The notes: generated from the letters alone by a model not told the origin. Positions 9,433 through 20,006 are shown, counted from the first letter of the stretch. The stretch is 64,000 nucleotides of DNA from Yarrowia lipolytica (GCF_001761485.1 NC_090774.1:4030001-4094000); one strand, 5' to 3'. Numbers and translations: made by a program.

Positions 9433-10362
9433 ATGTCCACTCAGAAGAACGTCACCTACAAGAACCTCAACGGCAACGGAATCACACAGTCAGCCATTGT
9501 CTTCTTCCCTCCCAACTTCCAGGAGTCTCAGAAGTACTCTTCTATCATCGTTGGCCACCCCGCTGGAGGTGTCAAGGAACAGACTGCCAGCATATACGCC
9601 GAAAAGCTTGCTGCAGGTGGTTTCGTGACCATTGCTTACGATGCTTCCTACCAGGGAGACTCCACAGGAGAGCCTCGATTCCTCGAAGACCCTTACATTC
9701 GAACCGAAGACAATTCTGCAGCAGTCGACTACCTCACGACCCTGCCTTATATCGACAACCTGAACATTGGTGTCCTTGGTATCTGTGCCTCTGGTGGCTA
9801 CGTCGTGAACGCTGCCATCAACGACAAGCGAATCAAGGCTGTCGGTACCGTGTCTGGTGTGAACATTGGAAACATGTACCGAGCGGGATGGACCGGGGAT
9901 GCCTCTGGCGTCGCTCTCGCTACCCTTCAGCTGGGTGACCAGGCTAGAACCGACGAGGCCGATGGCGGAGAGACTGCCTACATGCCCTTTGCTCCCGAGA
10001 AGGTTGAGGACGCCCCTGTCCCTGAACTCCGAGATGCATATGACTACTACCGAACATCCCGAGCCCAGAAGACTAATTGTCCTTCCAAGTTCACTGTTAG
10101 ATCTATCAACCAACTTGTCACCTATGACGCCTTCAACCTCGCTAAGGACTTTCTTACTCAGCCCCTTCTCATGATTGCTGGTAGCGAGGCCGGAACCAAG
10201 TTCTACTCGGTCGACCTTGTTAAGGATGTGAAGGGTGTTAGCCAGGACGCTCAGACTTATATTGTCGAGGGTTCTAACCACTTTGATCTTTATGACAAGT
10301 CCAAGCAGGTGGATGAGGCTGTCTCTCAACTCCTCCCCTTCTACGAGAAGTACTTGAAGTAG
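9433..10362 (+). CDS. Alpha/beta-hydrolase, dienelactone-hydrolase/YcjY-like
   Basis: A 309-residue single-domain protein with an alpha/beta-hydrolase fold. After an oxyanion-type HPAGG at about residues 41-45 comes the nucleophile elbow LGICASGGY near 119-127, with Cys in the usual Ser position, as in dienelactone hydrolases and bacterial YcjY-like proteins. A C-terminal GSNHFDLYD supplies the probable catalytic His. No signal peptide is seen, so it is probably cytosolic. The substrate cannot be told from sequence. Its closest relative in the window is the relic on the opposite strand just upstream, which suggests local duplication and loss. Confidence 0.8.
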   Translation: MSTQKNVTYKNLNGNGITQSAIVFFPPNFQESQKYSSIIVGHPAGGVKEQTASIYAEKLAAGGFVTIAYDASYQGDSTGEPRFLEDPYIRTEDNSAAVDYLTTLPYIDNLNIGVLGICASGGYVVNAAINDKRIKAVGTVSGVNIGNMYRAGWTGDASGVALATLQLGDQARTDEADGGETAYMPFAPEKVEDAPVPELRDAYDYYRTSRAQKTNCPSKFTVRSINQLVTYDAFNLAKDFLTQPLLMIAGSEAGTKFYSVDLVKDVKGVSQDAQTYIVEGSNHFDLYDKSKQVDEAVSQLLPFYEKYLK

Positions 10363-10682
10363 AGTGACTACCGTATGTACTCGATACAAGTACAGTATGT
10401 ACCTAAGCTAATATCTACAGTATATCCAAGAGAATTTCCAATCTACAAGTAACTAGCCTAACGTTACTACTTTGTAGCTACAAGTAGTGTAAATACATCT
10501 ATAACTGACTATGCGATACAACATTCTGTACCTAGTTCAAGCTAGTCTATACGCTTTCCGCTATCGCCTACAGAACTCGAGCACAAACGGTGCAATATGT
10601 ACATCATTACCTATGCTTCATCATTTGTTAGTCTACTTGGAGTTTATAAATAGTATCGTGTCGTAGTCCGACCAGAAACGGG
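10363..10682. other. Convergent spacer hydrolase / KIN3
   Basis: A 320-bp spacer between gene ends, dense in short words such as GATACAAGTACAGTATGTACC (10383-10403), CTACAAGTAAC (10443) and GCTACAAGTAGTG (10480). No gene is supportable. Confidence 0.5.
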
Positions 10683-12182
10683 TTAGTCATAACTGGCGGC
10701 AGCCTGTCGTCTTAGAAAGGGACTGGGAGCTTCGTCCCATTGGTCGATGTAGGTTCTCTTGGCTGGTCGTTTGACGGCGGCTGGGGTTTTGAATCCAGCG
10801 TAGACAGCGTGGAAATGCGGGGCAGCACGCTGCTTGGATGCAGACTTGTCCGAGTCATGGGACGAGCCAGACGAGGTCAATGATGGGTTAGAGGCGTTGG
10901 TTAAAGGCAGCTCCTCAAGAGGCTTGAGAGGAGTGCGTTTGAGAGGGGTAGAGATAGCCAGCCCTCGAGGACCCTTGACGTGCTTGATTGGTGTAAGCTG
11001 AGAAGGAGAGAAAGACATGGAGATGTCTCGGGGAGAAGATCGGTGGGCAGTAGGAGAGATGGGTGGCGGAGGGGTTGGAGCGGGCAAGTCTGCAAGGGCC
11101 TGCCGGACCCTTCGTTCCACCTCTTGCTCAACAACAGACTCCAGTTCGCTCTGAATGTTGTTGAAGTATTCCTGTTCCACTGTCTCCCGGTACTGTTCAA
11201 GGTTTTGGGAAATTTGAAGGACTTCTTCTCGGCGTTCCTCGAAAATTTCGACTTCGCGTTTGAGGTTCTCCTGATACTCCAGCAGGTGCTGGTGCTGCTC
11301 AGAGAGCATACGGTCTTTTCGGACCAGCTTAATGATGTCAAGTCTCAGTAGGGTTGCTGTAGACGGTCGGTTATGAGGGTTGATATCCAGACATGCCTGG
11401 ATGGTTCGTTTCAGGGTGGACGAGTATCGTGGGGGTAACTCGGGGTACATACCGTCCTGGACCCTTTGTGTGAGTTGGACATGGTTTTTGGCCTGGAAGG
11501 GAGGATGCAGTTGGCACAGCTCGTAGATGACGCATCCCAGTGACCATATGTCTGAGGCCGGCGAAGACACATCGTTGAGAAGTACCTCGGGAGACATGTA
11601 GTAAGGGGTGCCCACAAAGGTGTTGGCCATCATATGGCTCTGATCCAGCATTTTGGCGAGTCCAAAGTCCCCCAGCTTGACGCAATGGTCACCGTCAAGA
11701 AAAATGTTATCGGGTTTGATATCTCGGTGTAGAATGACGTTGCTGGGATAGACTTCATCCTCTTCTCCTTGGTTGGTAAACAGATCGGTTAGAGGAGGAG
11801 CATCTTGTCCAAAATGGCATCTGTAAAGTGCCAGAAGCAGCTGTGTGAAGATGCTCCATACAATTCGCTCGGGCACCCTTTCATCTGTCTCCTTGCACTG
11901 CTGGATGAGCCCTGCCAAGTCTCCTCCTCCACAGTAGTCCATGTAAAGATGGACCAGGTGTTTGTCTGGCAGGTGTTCGTGGTGCAGATAACCAACAATG
12001 TTGGTGTGATGGAGTCCTTTGAGGATGCGAAACTCGGCAATAAGCTGCTCTTTCTCCTTGGGCGTCATTCTTCGGTATGAGATTTCCTTTCTGGCCAGAA
12101 TCTGTCCATCGTTTATGCGTCGCACTTTTCGGATCTGGCCAAAGGATCCTCGTCCAATGAGCTCCAATTCTTCAAATTCCAT
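10683..12182 (-). CDS. KIN3: NIMA-related (Nek) protein kinase
   Basis: A 499-residue protein with an N-terminal kinase domain (about 5-287): GRGSFG at 10-15, catalytic Lys32, HRD at 152-154, DFG at 172-174 and a GTPYYMSPE activation segment typical of NIMA/Nek2. A 25-residue acidic insertion sits just before the HRD motif (TDLFTNQGEEDEVYPSN), a feature I associate with fungal NIMA homologues. A coiled coil follows (about 290-365, EYQENLKREVEIFEERREEV), then a Pro/Ser-rich tail with SP/TP sites. Nek2-type kinases act at mitotic entry and on chromosome segregation. The start codon begins at the fold boundary, so no upstream exon is needed. Confidence 0.92.
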   Translation of the reverse strand: MEFEELELIGRGSFGQIRKVRRINDGQILARKEISYRRMTPKEKEQLIAEFRILKGLHHTNIVGYLHHEHLPDKHLVHLYMDYCGGGDLAGLIQQCKETDERVPERIVWSIFTQLLLALYRCHFGQDAPPLTDLFTNQGEEDEVYPSNVILHRDIKPDNIFLDGDHCVKLGDFGLAKMLDQSHMMANTFVGTPYYMSPEVLLNDVSSPASDIWSLGCVIYELCQLHPPFQAKNHVQLTQRVQDGMYPELPPRYSSTLKRTIQACLDINPHNRPSTATLLRLDIIKLVRKDRMLSEQHQHLLEYQENLKREVEIFEERREEVLQISQNLEQYRETVEQEYFNNIQSELESVVEQEVERRVRQALADLPAPTPPPPISPTAHRSSPRDISMSFSPSQLTPIKHVKGPRGLAISTPLKRTPLKPLEELPLTNASNPSLTSSGSSHDSDKSASKQRAAPHFHAVYAGFKTPAAVKRPAKRTYIDQWDEAPSPFLRRQAAASYD

Positions 12183-13575
12183 GACGGGCGGCTTGGTTGT
12201 TTACGAGCAGCAGCTGCTGGGTGCTCCTGGTCGTCTCTCGTCGTTAGGAAGGGGCTCCAATTATGGGGTTGACAGTGACAAGAGTGTGAACTTGGCTGTG
12301 GTGTGCTTCCTGCATAATCATGTTTACATTTACTCTTTTAGACAGCTCGTGCGAATCTAAATTTTCACCTCAGGAGGGCGACGCGTACGGCTGACGTGCG
12401 TTGATTGTACGTAATGGAAGGGGCATAGGTGTACAAAAACAGCTCTTGTTAAATTCGTCGCCTATTGCATACCTTCTCAGCTTTCGTGTTTTCCCCACAA
12501 CCCCGGTGAGCTATGTTTTGGCTGATGTTGAGTTGAGGCTGTTGCCCCAGCAACGTTAAACCATTTCGTCCTCGGACAGATCTTCGATGTGTTGGAAAGA
12601 CATTGGAGGCACTGTATTGGGTAGGTAGGCCAGAATATAGCTACCTATCTGTCCATTACCTATATATTAATGTCAAATATTACTGTCTGTGCCGTGCAAA
12701 TCCCGACACCTCTCTCCCAAATTCACCTATTTACAGCTCTGTTGGCTTGATTTAGTGTGTACAGGGCCACATTACCACCAGCCCGACAAGACATGGGTCA
12801 ATGAGGAGCAGATATATAATGTCTCCATAATCATGACAATCAGACAAGACAGGTCGATGGTCCTGTTTTGTTTTGGTGCTTCAATTGTTTGTTGACATAG
12901 AGTCGACGAGTCGATTTGGCCAGAATAATACTCGAACATTTTGCACCCATACCCATACCCAGTCCATTGAAGTTCTCAATGAAGATCATGGAACAGAGCA
13001 GATCGAGGCGATCGAGATATTGGGTGCGGGAAGCACACGGGGCTTCCAAAAAGACAGCCACAACTGTATGTACTGTACTGTACCAGTGCAAGCACAAGAA
13101 CAAGTGCCTGTGCACGTTTCTACTATAGACATGAAATACGAATATATACACCCTAAACCACCATAATTACAACCTCCTTCCATCCCATTAGCCGTACATA
13201 ATTTACCTCAAGGTGTTTCAGAGTCTCCACTGTAATGTGCCCCGACACGTATCTAGCTGTGATTAGGCAGTGATGACGTCAGAAAAGTAGAGGACGAGTT
13301 AAGAGGACCAGAAGAGTCATGCAGTCATGTGACCAGAAATTAACAAACGAATCTTACCATCTCTTTCTCTTTCTCTTCCTCTCTCTCTCTCTGTCCGTCA
13401 CGTGATCATATTACTCTCTCAGGTTACAGCCTCTCGCCTCGTGGCCATAGAGTTGGGCTGTGCATGCATAAGCGTGCAATATATTGACAGTTTGGTGGTG
13501 AACAACCTCGACTGGTTTTGTCATAATCTTCACCAAGAAGACCAACCTCGCAGCCATCGATCGAACACACCAACG
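12183..13575. other. Divergent spacer KIN3 / Bbc1-like gene
   Basis: About 1.4 kb without a supportable gene. Notable are a pyrimidine-rich stretch at about 13357-13395 (CTCTTTCTCTTTCTCTTCC and a CT run) immediately followed by CACGTG at 13399-13404. This looks like a core promoter with E-box for the downstream gene. Confidence 0.45.
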
Positions 13576-15380
13576 ATGCCCATCACGTTTGATAAGGAAA
13601 AGTTCAAAAGCGGAGTCAGTTCCGTGCGGAGCAAGAGTGGCTCTGCCAAGGGAAAAATGGACGGCTTCAGAGCAAAGTGGAATGGCAACAGTTCGTCATC
13701 TGCCGGCAGTTATGAACCTCCCGCTGAAATCACTAGCCGACCTCTCACGTCGCTTCCCGATCCCAAAACCTTTGCTCCTCCTCCTAAACACCGTGAATGG
13801 TACGGAGACGAAGTTAGCCAACAATCACTAGCCGTCGCTAAAGACGCACAGTATGTCCAGCAACCTGCTCGACCTCAACCAGCTGCTCCTGCCGCAGCCC
13901 AACCTCCTGCTCCCGCTGCTTATCAGCCTGCTGCCCCAGCTGCCGCACAACCGGGTGCTTATCAGGCTGCTCCTGCACCTCCTCCAAGAGCAGTGCCTGC
14001 TCCTCCTGGTGCAGCAGCAGGTGGCCCTCCTCCTCCTCCTAGACCTGTTCCCACACCTCCAGCGGCAGGGGATCAACAACCAGCAGCGTACCCAGCCAGC
14101 AGCGGCTCCCTGCCCAGCTGCTCCTCCTCGAGAGATCAGCCCTCCCTCATTACGACAACCTCGCCCCACCCCAGACTCCCTCCCGACCCCCTCCCATGCC
14201 TGCTAGACCTGGCGCGCCCACACAGCCCTACGGAAATACCCCACCAGCCTCGGATCCTAATGTCTACGGGGCTCCTGCCGCCCCTGTAGCTGCCACACCC
14301 GCTGCCGCCGCTTCCACACCCGCTGGAATCAACTTTGCAGCCCAGATCGCTGGCCGAAGAAGCTCTGCAGCATCCTCCGTCTCGGACATCACCTCGGGGA
14401 TGGCCCAGACTGCAATTGGTAAGAAGAAGCCTCCGCCACCTCTTCCCAAGAAGAAGCCCGGTCTGGCAGGCAAACCTGTCCCTGGAGCCAAACCCACTGC
14501 TTTTGGTGCTCCAGCCGCAGCTGCCGTTGCTTCAGTGCCTGCTTCACAGGCGGCATCAGCAGTTGAGGCTGCTCTGGGTGCACAGTCGTACTCCAAGGCC
14601 CCTGCATTCGTGCCTCCTCCTTCTGGAAAGCCTGTGGACACCCAGATGCACACCCAGTGGTTCGTCAACGACCAGCCACCCCCGGATCTCCAGGGCCTGG
14701 GCTGGACTTCGCAGTTCTCATCTTCTGGAGGCACCACTACGAAGATCTATGCCTTCAGAATCCCAGAGGATCTGTCTATCATCAAACTGCGCATCGTCTA
14801 CCCTACTAACAATCCTGCTGCAGCTACTTGCGAACGAAAGGATGTGCCTCCTCCTCGAGAGCTGACTCCCGGAGAGCTCTACGAGTACAACCTGCAGTAC
14901 GGAGATGGAGTGGCTCGATGGGCCGAATCAATGGTGGGAACCCAGGTTGGAGACGGAGAGTGCTGGACTCTTGCCAAGAATGCCATTGAACAGAGCTCCC
15001 AGACTGCCCTGGTTTCGCAAGCCTACACCCATGGCGCTCTGATCTACCAGCAGAATGGCTCCACCAATAACCCAGCTAACATTGTCAAGAACGTGGAGGC
15101 TATTCGACGAGGAGACATTCTGCAGTTTTACGAGGTCAAGTTCGAATCTCGGTCCGCTGGTGGCTTCTCTTCCGCGTCCTACGGCGTGCCCAACCATACT
15201 GCAGTGGTTGTGGGAGTTTCTGAGGGCCAGAGAACAGTCTACATTCTGCACCAGAACACTGGTGGCTCCAAAATTGTGCAGCAGGGCCAGCTTGAGCTGG
15301 CTGACATGACCAGCGGCGAGCTCAAGGCCTACCGAGTGGTGGGGGCCGAGTGGGCTGGCCAACTTGACTGCTCCATGTAA
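13576..15380 (+). CDS. Bbc1/Aim3-like actin-patch protein (frame shift in proline tract)
   Basis: Reading starts at the ATG at 13576 (MPITFDKEKFKSGVSSV). A basic N-terminus is followed by Pro/Ala/Gln-rich runs typical of SH3-binding adaptors. The C-terminal ~230 residues form a folded domain with VGDGECWTLA, VPNHTAVVV and LHQNTGGSK, a Cys-His-Asn arrangement like the cysteine-protease-fold domain of Bbc1/Aim3 family proteins. These act with type I myosin and Las17 at endocytic actin patches. The frame changes between about 14070 and 14160: the N-terminal frame runs into non-proline sequence while the frame opening before 14196 carries on with HYDNLAPPQTPSRPPPMPAR. One missing base in a C-rich run, or two extra bases, would explain it. 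No GTGAGT is present there, so an intron is unlikely. The cause may be a sequencing error or a strain difference. Confidence 0.7.
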
Positions 15381-15905
15381 TTGAGCTGTTTTGGTTACTG
15401 GCTGATTACGATTTTGCATATCTTAACTCCGGTATGAAAGTCTGAAACTGCGTTCTCGTTTGAGTTGCCTGGACAAGAATTATACGGCATTGGAAAGACG
15501 AATGCACAGACATGACCCATACCTTAAGAACGACGGCACTTTATGCTACTGTATCGTAGCTGGTATAGAAAGGCTACTATAATATATATATAAAAAGGGA
15601 TGACGTTATTGTAGATGGGAAAATAGATCGGTGTTCGAATTCGGAATAACTGGGCACGAAAAGAGTATAAACATGTCGTATGTTCCGGAAAGAACAAATA
15701 AAAGTGAGGTTTGGGTTCAGGTGAGTTATTTTTAGAATGCACACTCCAAACAAAGACACTGCATCACCGTGAGACCCCACAACAACACTCAGCAGGCAGG
15801 GGAATTTCTGTACACCAACAACGGATAAACAGAGAGAACTACGCAATGCCAAGATATGTACAACAGAAAAAAATCACATGCTCTATTTCAAGACTCAAAG
15901 GGCGC
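15381..15905. other. Convergent spacer Bbc1-like / CMD1
   Basis: A 525-bp AT-rich spacer including ATATATATATAAAAAGG near 15583. Part of it would be the calmodulin 3' untranslated region. No gene is supportable. Confidence 0.5.
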
Positions 15906-16668
15906 TTATTTAGCAGACTGGGTTAGTATGGAAGTGCAATTAAAGGCGATACGGCGGATCCTTTGCTCTGTAACACACGCACACAAATAATTAGCTCGCG
16001 TGTAGCGCTACAGGACCGTTTTTCCACTGATAACAATATTGACTCAGCCAGTGCAGAAACGCGCTCAAAATGTGCACCACACGGGCTGTGTAAACAACAA
16101 GCAGCAGGGAAAAACGGACACAGCCGGTAGCAAAGAAGGGCCCGCTGCGCACGGGTGAGCGCCTTAGGGTCCCACGTGCGCGCGAGAATGAGCCAGAATT
16201 ATCCCGACATCATGTAATAGTAGAACTCACCAGCAGCTGAACAAACTCGTTGTAGTCGATTCGGCCATCACCGTTGGCATCAGCCTCCTTGATCATCATA
16301 TCAACCTCCTCATCGGTGAGCTTCTCACCAATGGAGGTCATGACGTGTCGGAGCTCCTGGGCGGAGATGAAGCCGTTGTTATCCCGGTCAAAGACCTTGA
16401 ATGCCTCTCTGATTTCCTCCTCGGAGTCGGTATCCTTCATCTTTCGAGCCATCATGGTGAGGAACTCGGCGAAGTCAATGGTGCCGTCGTTGTTGGCGTC
16501 GACCTCGTTGATCATGTCGGCGAGCTCGGACTCGCTGGGGTTCTGGCCCAGACTTCGCATCACGGTACCAAGCTCCTTGGTGGTGATTTTACCGTCATTG
16601 TTCTTGTCAAACAGGGAGAAAGCCTCTCGGAATTCGGCAACCTGGTCTTCGGTCAGCTGGTCAGACAT
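15906..16668 (-). CDS. CMD1: Calmodulin (spliced, tiny last exon)
   Basis: Complement of 15906-15917 joined to 16231-16668, giving exactly 149 residues. Four canonical EF-hand loops are visible: [36 protein letters not shown] and [12 protein letters not shown]. All have standard calcium ligands, unlike S. cerevisiae calmodulin, whose fourth loop is defective. Unspliced, the frame would end in the odd LLVSSTIT. Splicing GTGAGT at 16230 to CTAACCCAG at 15918 gives LLSAK and stop, the expected calmodulin tail, so the last exon has only nine coding bases plus the stop. The start [10 protein letters not shown] is chosen by homology; an in-frame ATG four codons earlier may be removed by a 5'-UTR intron. 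It is the calcium sensor for kinases, calcineurin and myosin. Confidence 0.96.
15918..16230 (-). other. CMD1 intron (313 bp)
   Basis: The minus strand reads GTGAGT at the 5' end and ATACTAACCCAG at the 3' end. The intron is GC-rich in part, with GCGCGC-type runs near 16180. Splicing restores the calmodulin C-terminus. Confidence 0.9.
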
Positions 16669-16900
16669 CTTGGTTAGCATTGCGGTTCGGTCGAGGGTAT
16701 TTTCGATCGAGGGAATGAACGTGACGCAACCGGATTGTCTCGTCTTTTTAAGGGATGCTTGTATGCCACGTGTCAGAGGGTGTTTCTTGGGAGAGACCCG
16801 CACTAGCACGTGGCACAATAAAAGCAGGCCCTCACTTCCGAGTGCAGAATATTATCACGTAAGGGTTACCCCTGCTTTTTCTCGTCGTCATCGTACTTAC
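16669..16900 (-). other. Possible 5'-UTR intron of CMD1
   Basis: Minus-strand GTAAGT at 16900-16895 follows a strongly CA-rich stretch (ACACACCACAACACACCAAAG) that looks like other leaders in the window. GCTAACCAAG ends at 16669, directly before the CMD1 ATG. Removing 16669-16900 would delete an upstream in-frame ATG and place a normal leader next to the start. AAG is a less usual acceptor, and CACGTG motifs at 16767 and 16807 could instead mark a promoter here. Confidence 0.4.
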
Positions 16901-17164
16901 CTTTGGTGTGTTGTGGTGTGTAGAGAAAGAGTAATTTGGATTCGGGGAGTTAGTTTAGTTTGCGTTCGCCACGGTGGAGAGTAAATAGAGCCAGGTTGGG
17001 AGTCGAACTGCGGAGCGTTAGGGTTATGCCACAGCACCCAAGCGCTGGGTACTGAACTGGAGCAAGACACTCGAAACAAAGTTTGTCTTGCAGATGACAT
17101 ACCTGGAAAGCGTGCATGCCAACAGCTCAACAATAGATCCACCAAACGTCCACCTAAACGAAAT
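16901..17164. promoter_or_regulatory. Divergent promoter CMD1 / ALG1
   Basis: About 260 bp between the possible CMD1 leader and the ALG1 start. Contents include CTAACGCTCC-like stretches and a CA-rich run before the ALG1 ATG. No ORF is supportable. Confidence 0.4.
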
Positions 17165-18556
17165 ATGAAGGCCTGGCACTGGTCTGTCACCCTTGTGGTA
17201 ATCTACCTGGCAATTCCAGTCATTCTCTATTTGCTCACCCGAAAAGATGACCGAAAACCGCTCAGTGACATTCGAAAACGGAAGAGAACCATTGTGCTGG
17301 TCCTCGGAGACCTAGGTCGATCTCCTCGAATGCTCTACCACGCTCGGTCTCTGGCACGAAGCGGACACAAAGTTGACCTGTGCGGATACGACGGCGCAAA
17401 GCCCTTCGACGAGATCCTCAACAATGATCTCATCAAGATCCACCACATTCCTTTGATCCTCAACACACGCAAACTGCCATTTGTCGTGTTTGGCATTCTC
17501 AAGGTTATCCGACAGCACTGGCTGTTGATTTCTCTGCTCTACAAACTGCGAGGCGCTGACTACCTACTCGTGCAGAACCCTCCCTCAATCCCTACCCTTG
17601 GAGTTGTAAGGTTCTACAACCTGTTCCTAAGCACTCGAACCAAGGTCGTTCTGGACTGGCACAACTTTGGCTACACCATCTTGGCTCTCAAGCTGCCCGA
17701 GACTCACCCAATGGTCAAGTTTGCTAAGTTCTACGAGGGTTTCTTTGGAGGTAGAGCCTTTGTTCATCTGTGTGTGACTGTTCTAATGGGTCAGGCTATG
17801 CGAAAGACATTTGGAATGAGTGGACGACGAATTGTGCCCTTGCACGACCGACCTGCTTTCCACTTCAAGCCTCTCAGCGAATCTGAGAAGCTCGATGTGC
17901 TCAGAGACTTTAAGGAGACTCTCTATGACGACATGATCGCTGATCACAAGATTATCGTGTCCAGTACATCGTACACTCCCGACGAGAACTTCAACATTCT
18001 CCTCGACGCTCTGGCTCTCTACGACGAATCCAAACTCGACCTCCCTCCTCTCCGTGTCATCATAACTGGAAAGGGACCCATGATGCCCGAGTTCTTGGCC
18101 AAGGTGGAAAAGCTGCAGTTAAAGAGAGTGTCCATTCGAACCGCCTGGCTCGAGTTTGCCGACTACCCTCGAATTCTGGGCGCTGCCCACCTCGGAGTGT
18201 CTCTCCATGAGTCTTCTTCAGGCTATGATCTGCCCATGAAGGTCGTTGATATGTTTGGATGTGGCATTCCTGTGGTGTCTGTGGACTACGCTGCTCTTTC
18301 TGAGCTGGTCAAGACCAACACCAACGGTGTGGCTGTCAAGGGCCACGTGGAGATGGGCAACACTTTCATGTCCTTGTTTTCCAACCGTGGAAAACTTGAC
18401 AACATCAAGCGAGGAGCTATGATCGAGTCTCGAAACACCTGGGACCAGACCTGGGTCAAGACTGTGGGTCCTCTTTTCGACATCGGAGAGTACGTTCAAC
18501 AGAGACCAGATGAGGATTACGACTTCAGCAGTAGCAGCAGCGACGACGACCACTAA
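17165..18556 (+). CDS. ALG1: Chitobiosyldiphosphodolichol beta-mannosyltransferase
   Basis: A 463-residue enzyme adding the first mannose from GDP-Man to GlcNAc2-PP-dolichol on the cytosolic face of the ER. Residues 5-26 form a signal-anchor helix (VTLVVIYLAIPVILYLL). The GT-B N-domain opens with VLVLGDLGRSPRMLYHARSL and contains the family stretch LDWHNFGYTIL. The C-domain donor site reads HESSSGYDLPMKVVDMFGCG followed by VSVDYAALSEL, diagnostic of Alg1. The C-terminus is acidic and Ser-rich (DFSSSSSDDDH). It is divergent from CMD1, with no sign of shared function. Confidence 0.96.
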   Translation: MKAWHWSVTLVVIYLAIPVILYLLTRKDDRKPLSDIRKRKRTIVLVLGDLGRSPRMLYHARSLARSGHKVDLCGYDGAKPFDEILNNDLIKIHHIPLILNTRKLPFVVFGILKVIRQHWLLISLLYKLRGADYLLVQNPPSIPTLGVVRFYNLFLSTRTKVVLDWHNFGYTILALKLPETHPMVKFAKFYEGFFGGRAFVHLCVTVLMGQAMRKTFGMSGRRIVPLHDRPAFHFKPLSESEKLDVLRDFKETLYDDMIADHKIIVSSTSYTPDENFNILLDALALYDESKLDLPPLRVIITGKGPMMPEFLAKVEKLQLKRVSIRTAWLEFADYPRILGAAHLGVSLHESSSGYDLPMKVVDMFGCGIPVVSVDYAALSELVKTNTNGVAVKGHVEMGNTFMSLFSNRGKLDNIKRGAMIESRNTWDQTWVKTVGPLFDIGEYVQQRPDEDYDFSSSSSDDDH

Positions 18557-19998
18557 TAACGATACGAAAAGAGAAGGTGAGAAAAGGATAAAAGAGATGG
18601 ACATTGATCCACACTACATATAACTGAATGCATTTTTATTGTACCACATAGGACCATTATAATGGGGGCATAAACAAGCAATTGTTACCCACCTCATAAA
18701 AGGGAGGCTTGATAAGCCAAAGCATCATGGTACAGTTGGACTTCATATCTGTCTACATACAAGTACCGCTGCAACTGTTCTCCAACAGTTCAAACAGACG
18801 CTGTGACGTCATAGATCTGCAAATTTCAACGGAGAATACAATCTGAAACGCCACAAAGAGCAAATCCAACACATGGACAAAGAATGAAATGTAATAACCG
18901 ATCTGACATTACGTCACACATGATGTTCCCCACGTGTGGACTGCGTTTGTGCGTTTGTGGCCCTTAATTTCCAGTCAGGTTGGGTTAGGGTAAACAGGAT
19001 CATCTGGTCATTGCAAAATAGAGTTTCAGGTGCCTCATCGTATTTGAACGTCTTTTAATGTCTATCATAAATGTCTATCTAGGGGTTTGCATAGCTGAAA
19101 TTGGTTCAAATCGTGTGAAAAACACAGAATATTCCATTATTACATCTCCCTGAATAGCTCAACCGCTAGTGCAACTTCTACGGCGTTAGCAATCGCGTCA
19201 GCACAAGTTTTTGCTGGTAACAGATAACGTTTCCAGTGCATCAACAGGGGTAGGGTTATGCCACATTAGGCCCAAACACAATGAGGCTGGTAGCCCACCG
19301 TCCTTTCTGAGGGTGGTTGTTTTGAGCGCTGGTCTTCAACAGTACACTAAGAAAACAACTTTTGGAGGACCCTGGGGTCTGATTATTGGGTCAGTGTTCG
19401 GAAATATTACAACTAGTGTGGGCAACGGTGGATAATAATACTGTAGAAGTGAAGTGGTATGTGTGATATTTTGTTAGACAGAGCTTGCGAAGATTGAGAC
19501 CTGCATATCAGCATGTCAAGGATCTCATCTCCACACACGCCAGGTGCCCCCATCTCCACGTGTGTTACAGCTGATCGGATTTGACTCATTTAGACCATTG
19601 TAATCAAACGATGAAACACACGACCCCTGTCTCTTCCAGCCCATTGTTCGTGTGGCAAGTGCCTCGGGGCTGGATCGCCACCTTCAGATAAGGTCTCTCT
19701 TGTGGTATCGTGCATGAGAGCTGTACCAGTAGTTGGGAGGCTGGTTGAGGGAAGATAGAAGAGGGAAAAAAGAGCTTTTACGGCTAGAGAAGATGGACCA
19801 AACCAGAGTGTGTCTGACACCAAGACTGCAGATTGGGTTTCGGTAGACACACCCGAGCGATGGTTTGGACGTGTAAGATGCAGGGAACGTTGAGATGCTG
19901 GTTGCCACAGCATACTTCGGTGAGGTTATGTGGCAGCCCTGCGGAGATGAAAAAATGCAAGGCTGGGAAATAGTCTGGGGAAATAAAGATGCACTCAG

Positions 19999-20006
19999 TA
20001 TATATA
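19999..20006 (+). promoter_or_regulatory. TATA box of the GH5 gene
   Basis: TATATATA, 238 bp before the ATG. This distance implies a leader of roughly 180-210 bases that would contain the six-copy TGTCYATCCGACAC repeat. Confidence 0.6.

Noticed and set aside
16985-17050. Minus-strand AGTTCGACTCC with TGGCATAACCC resembling tRNA control boxes
   Set aside because: The two boxes are only about 23 bases apart, too close for a tRNA gene.
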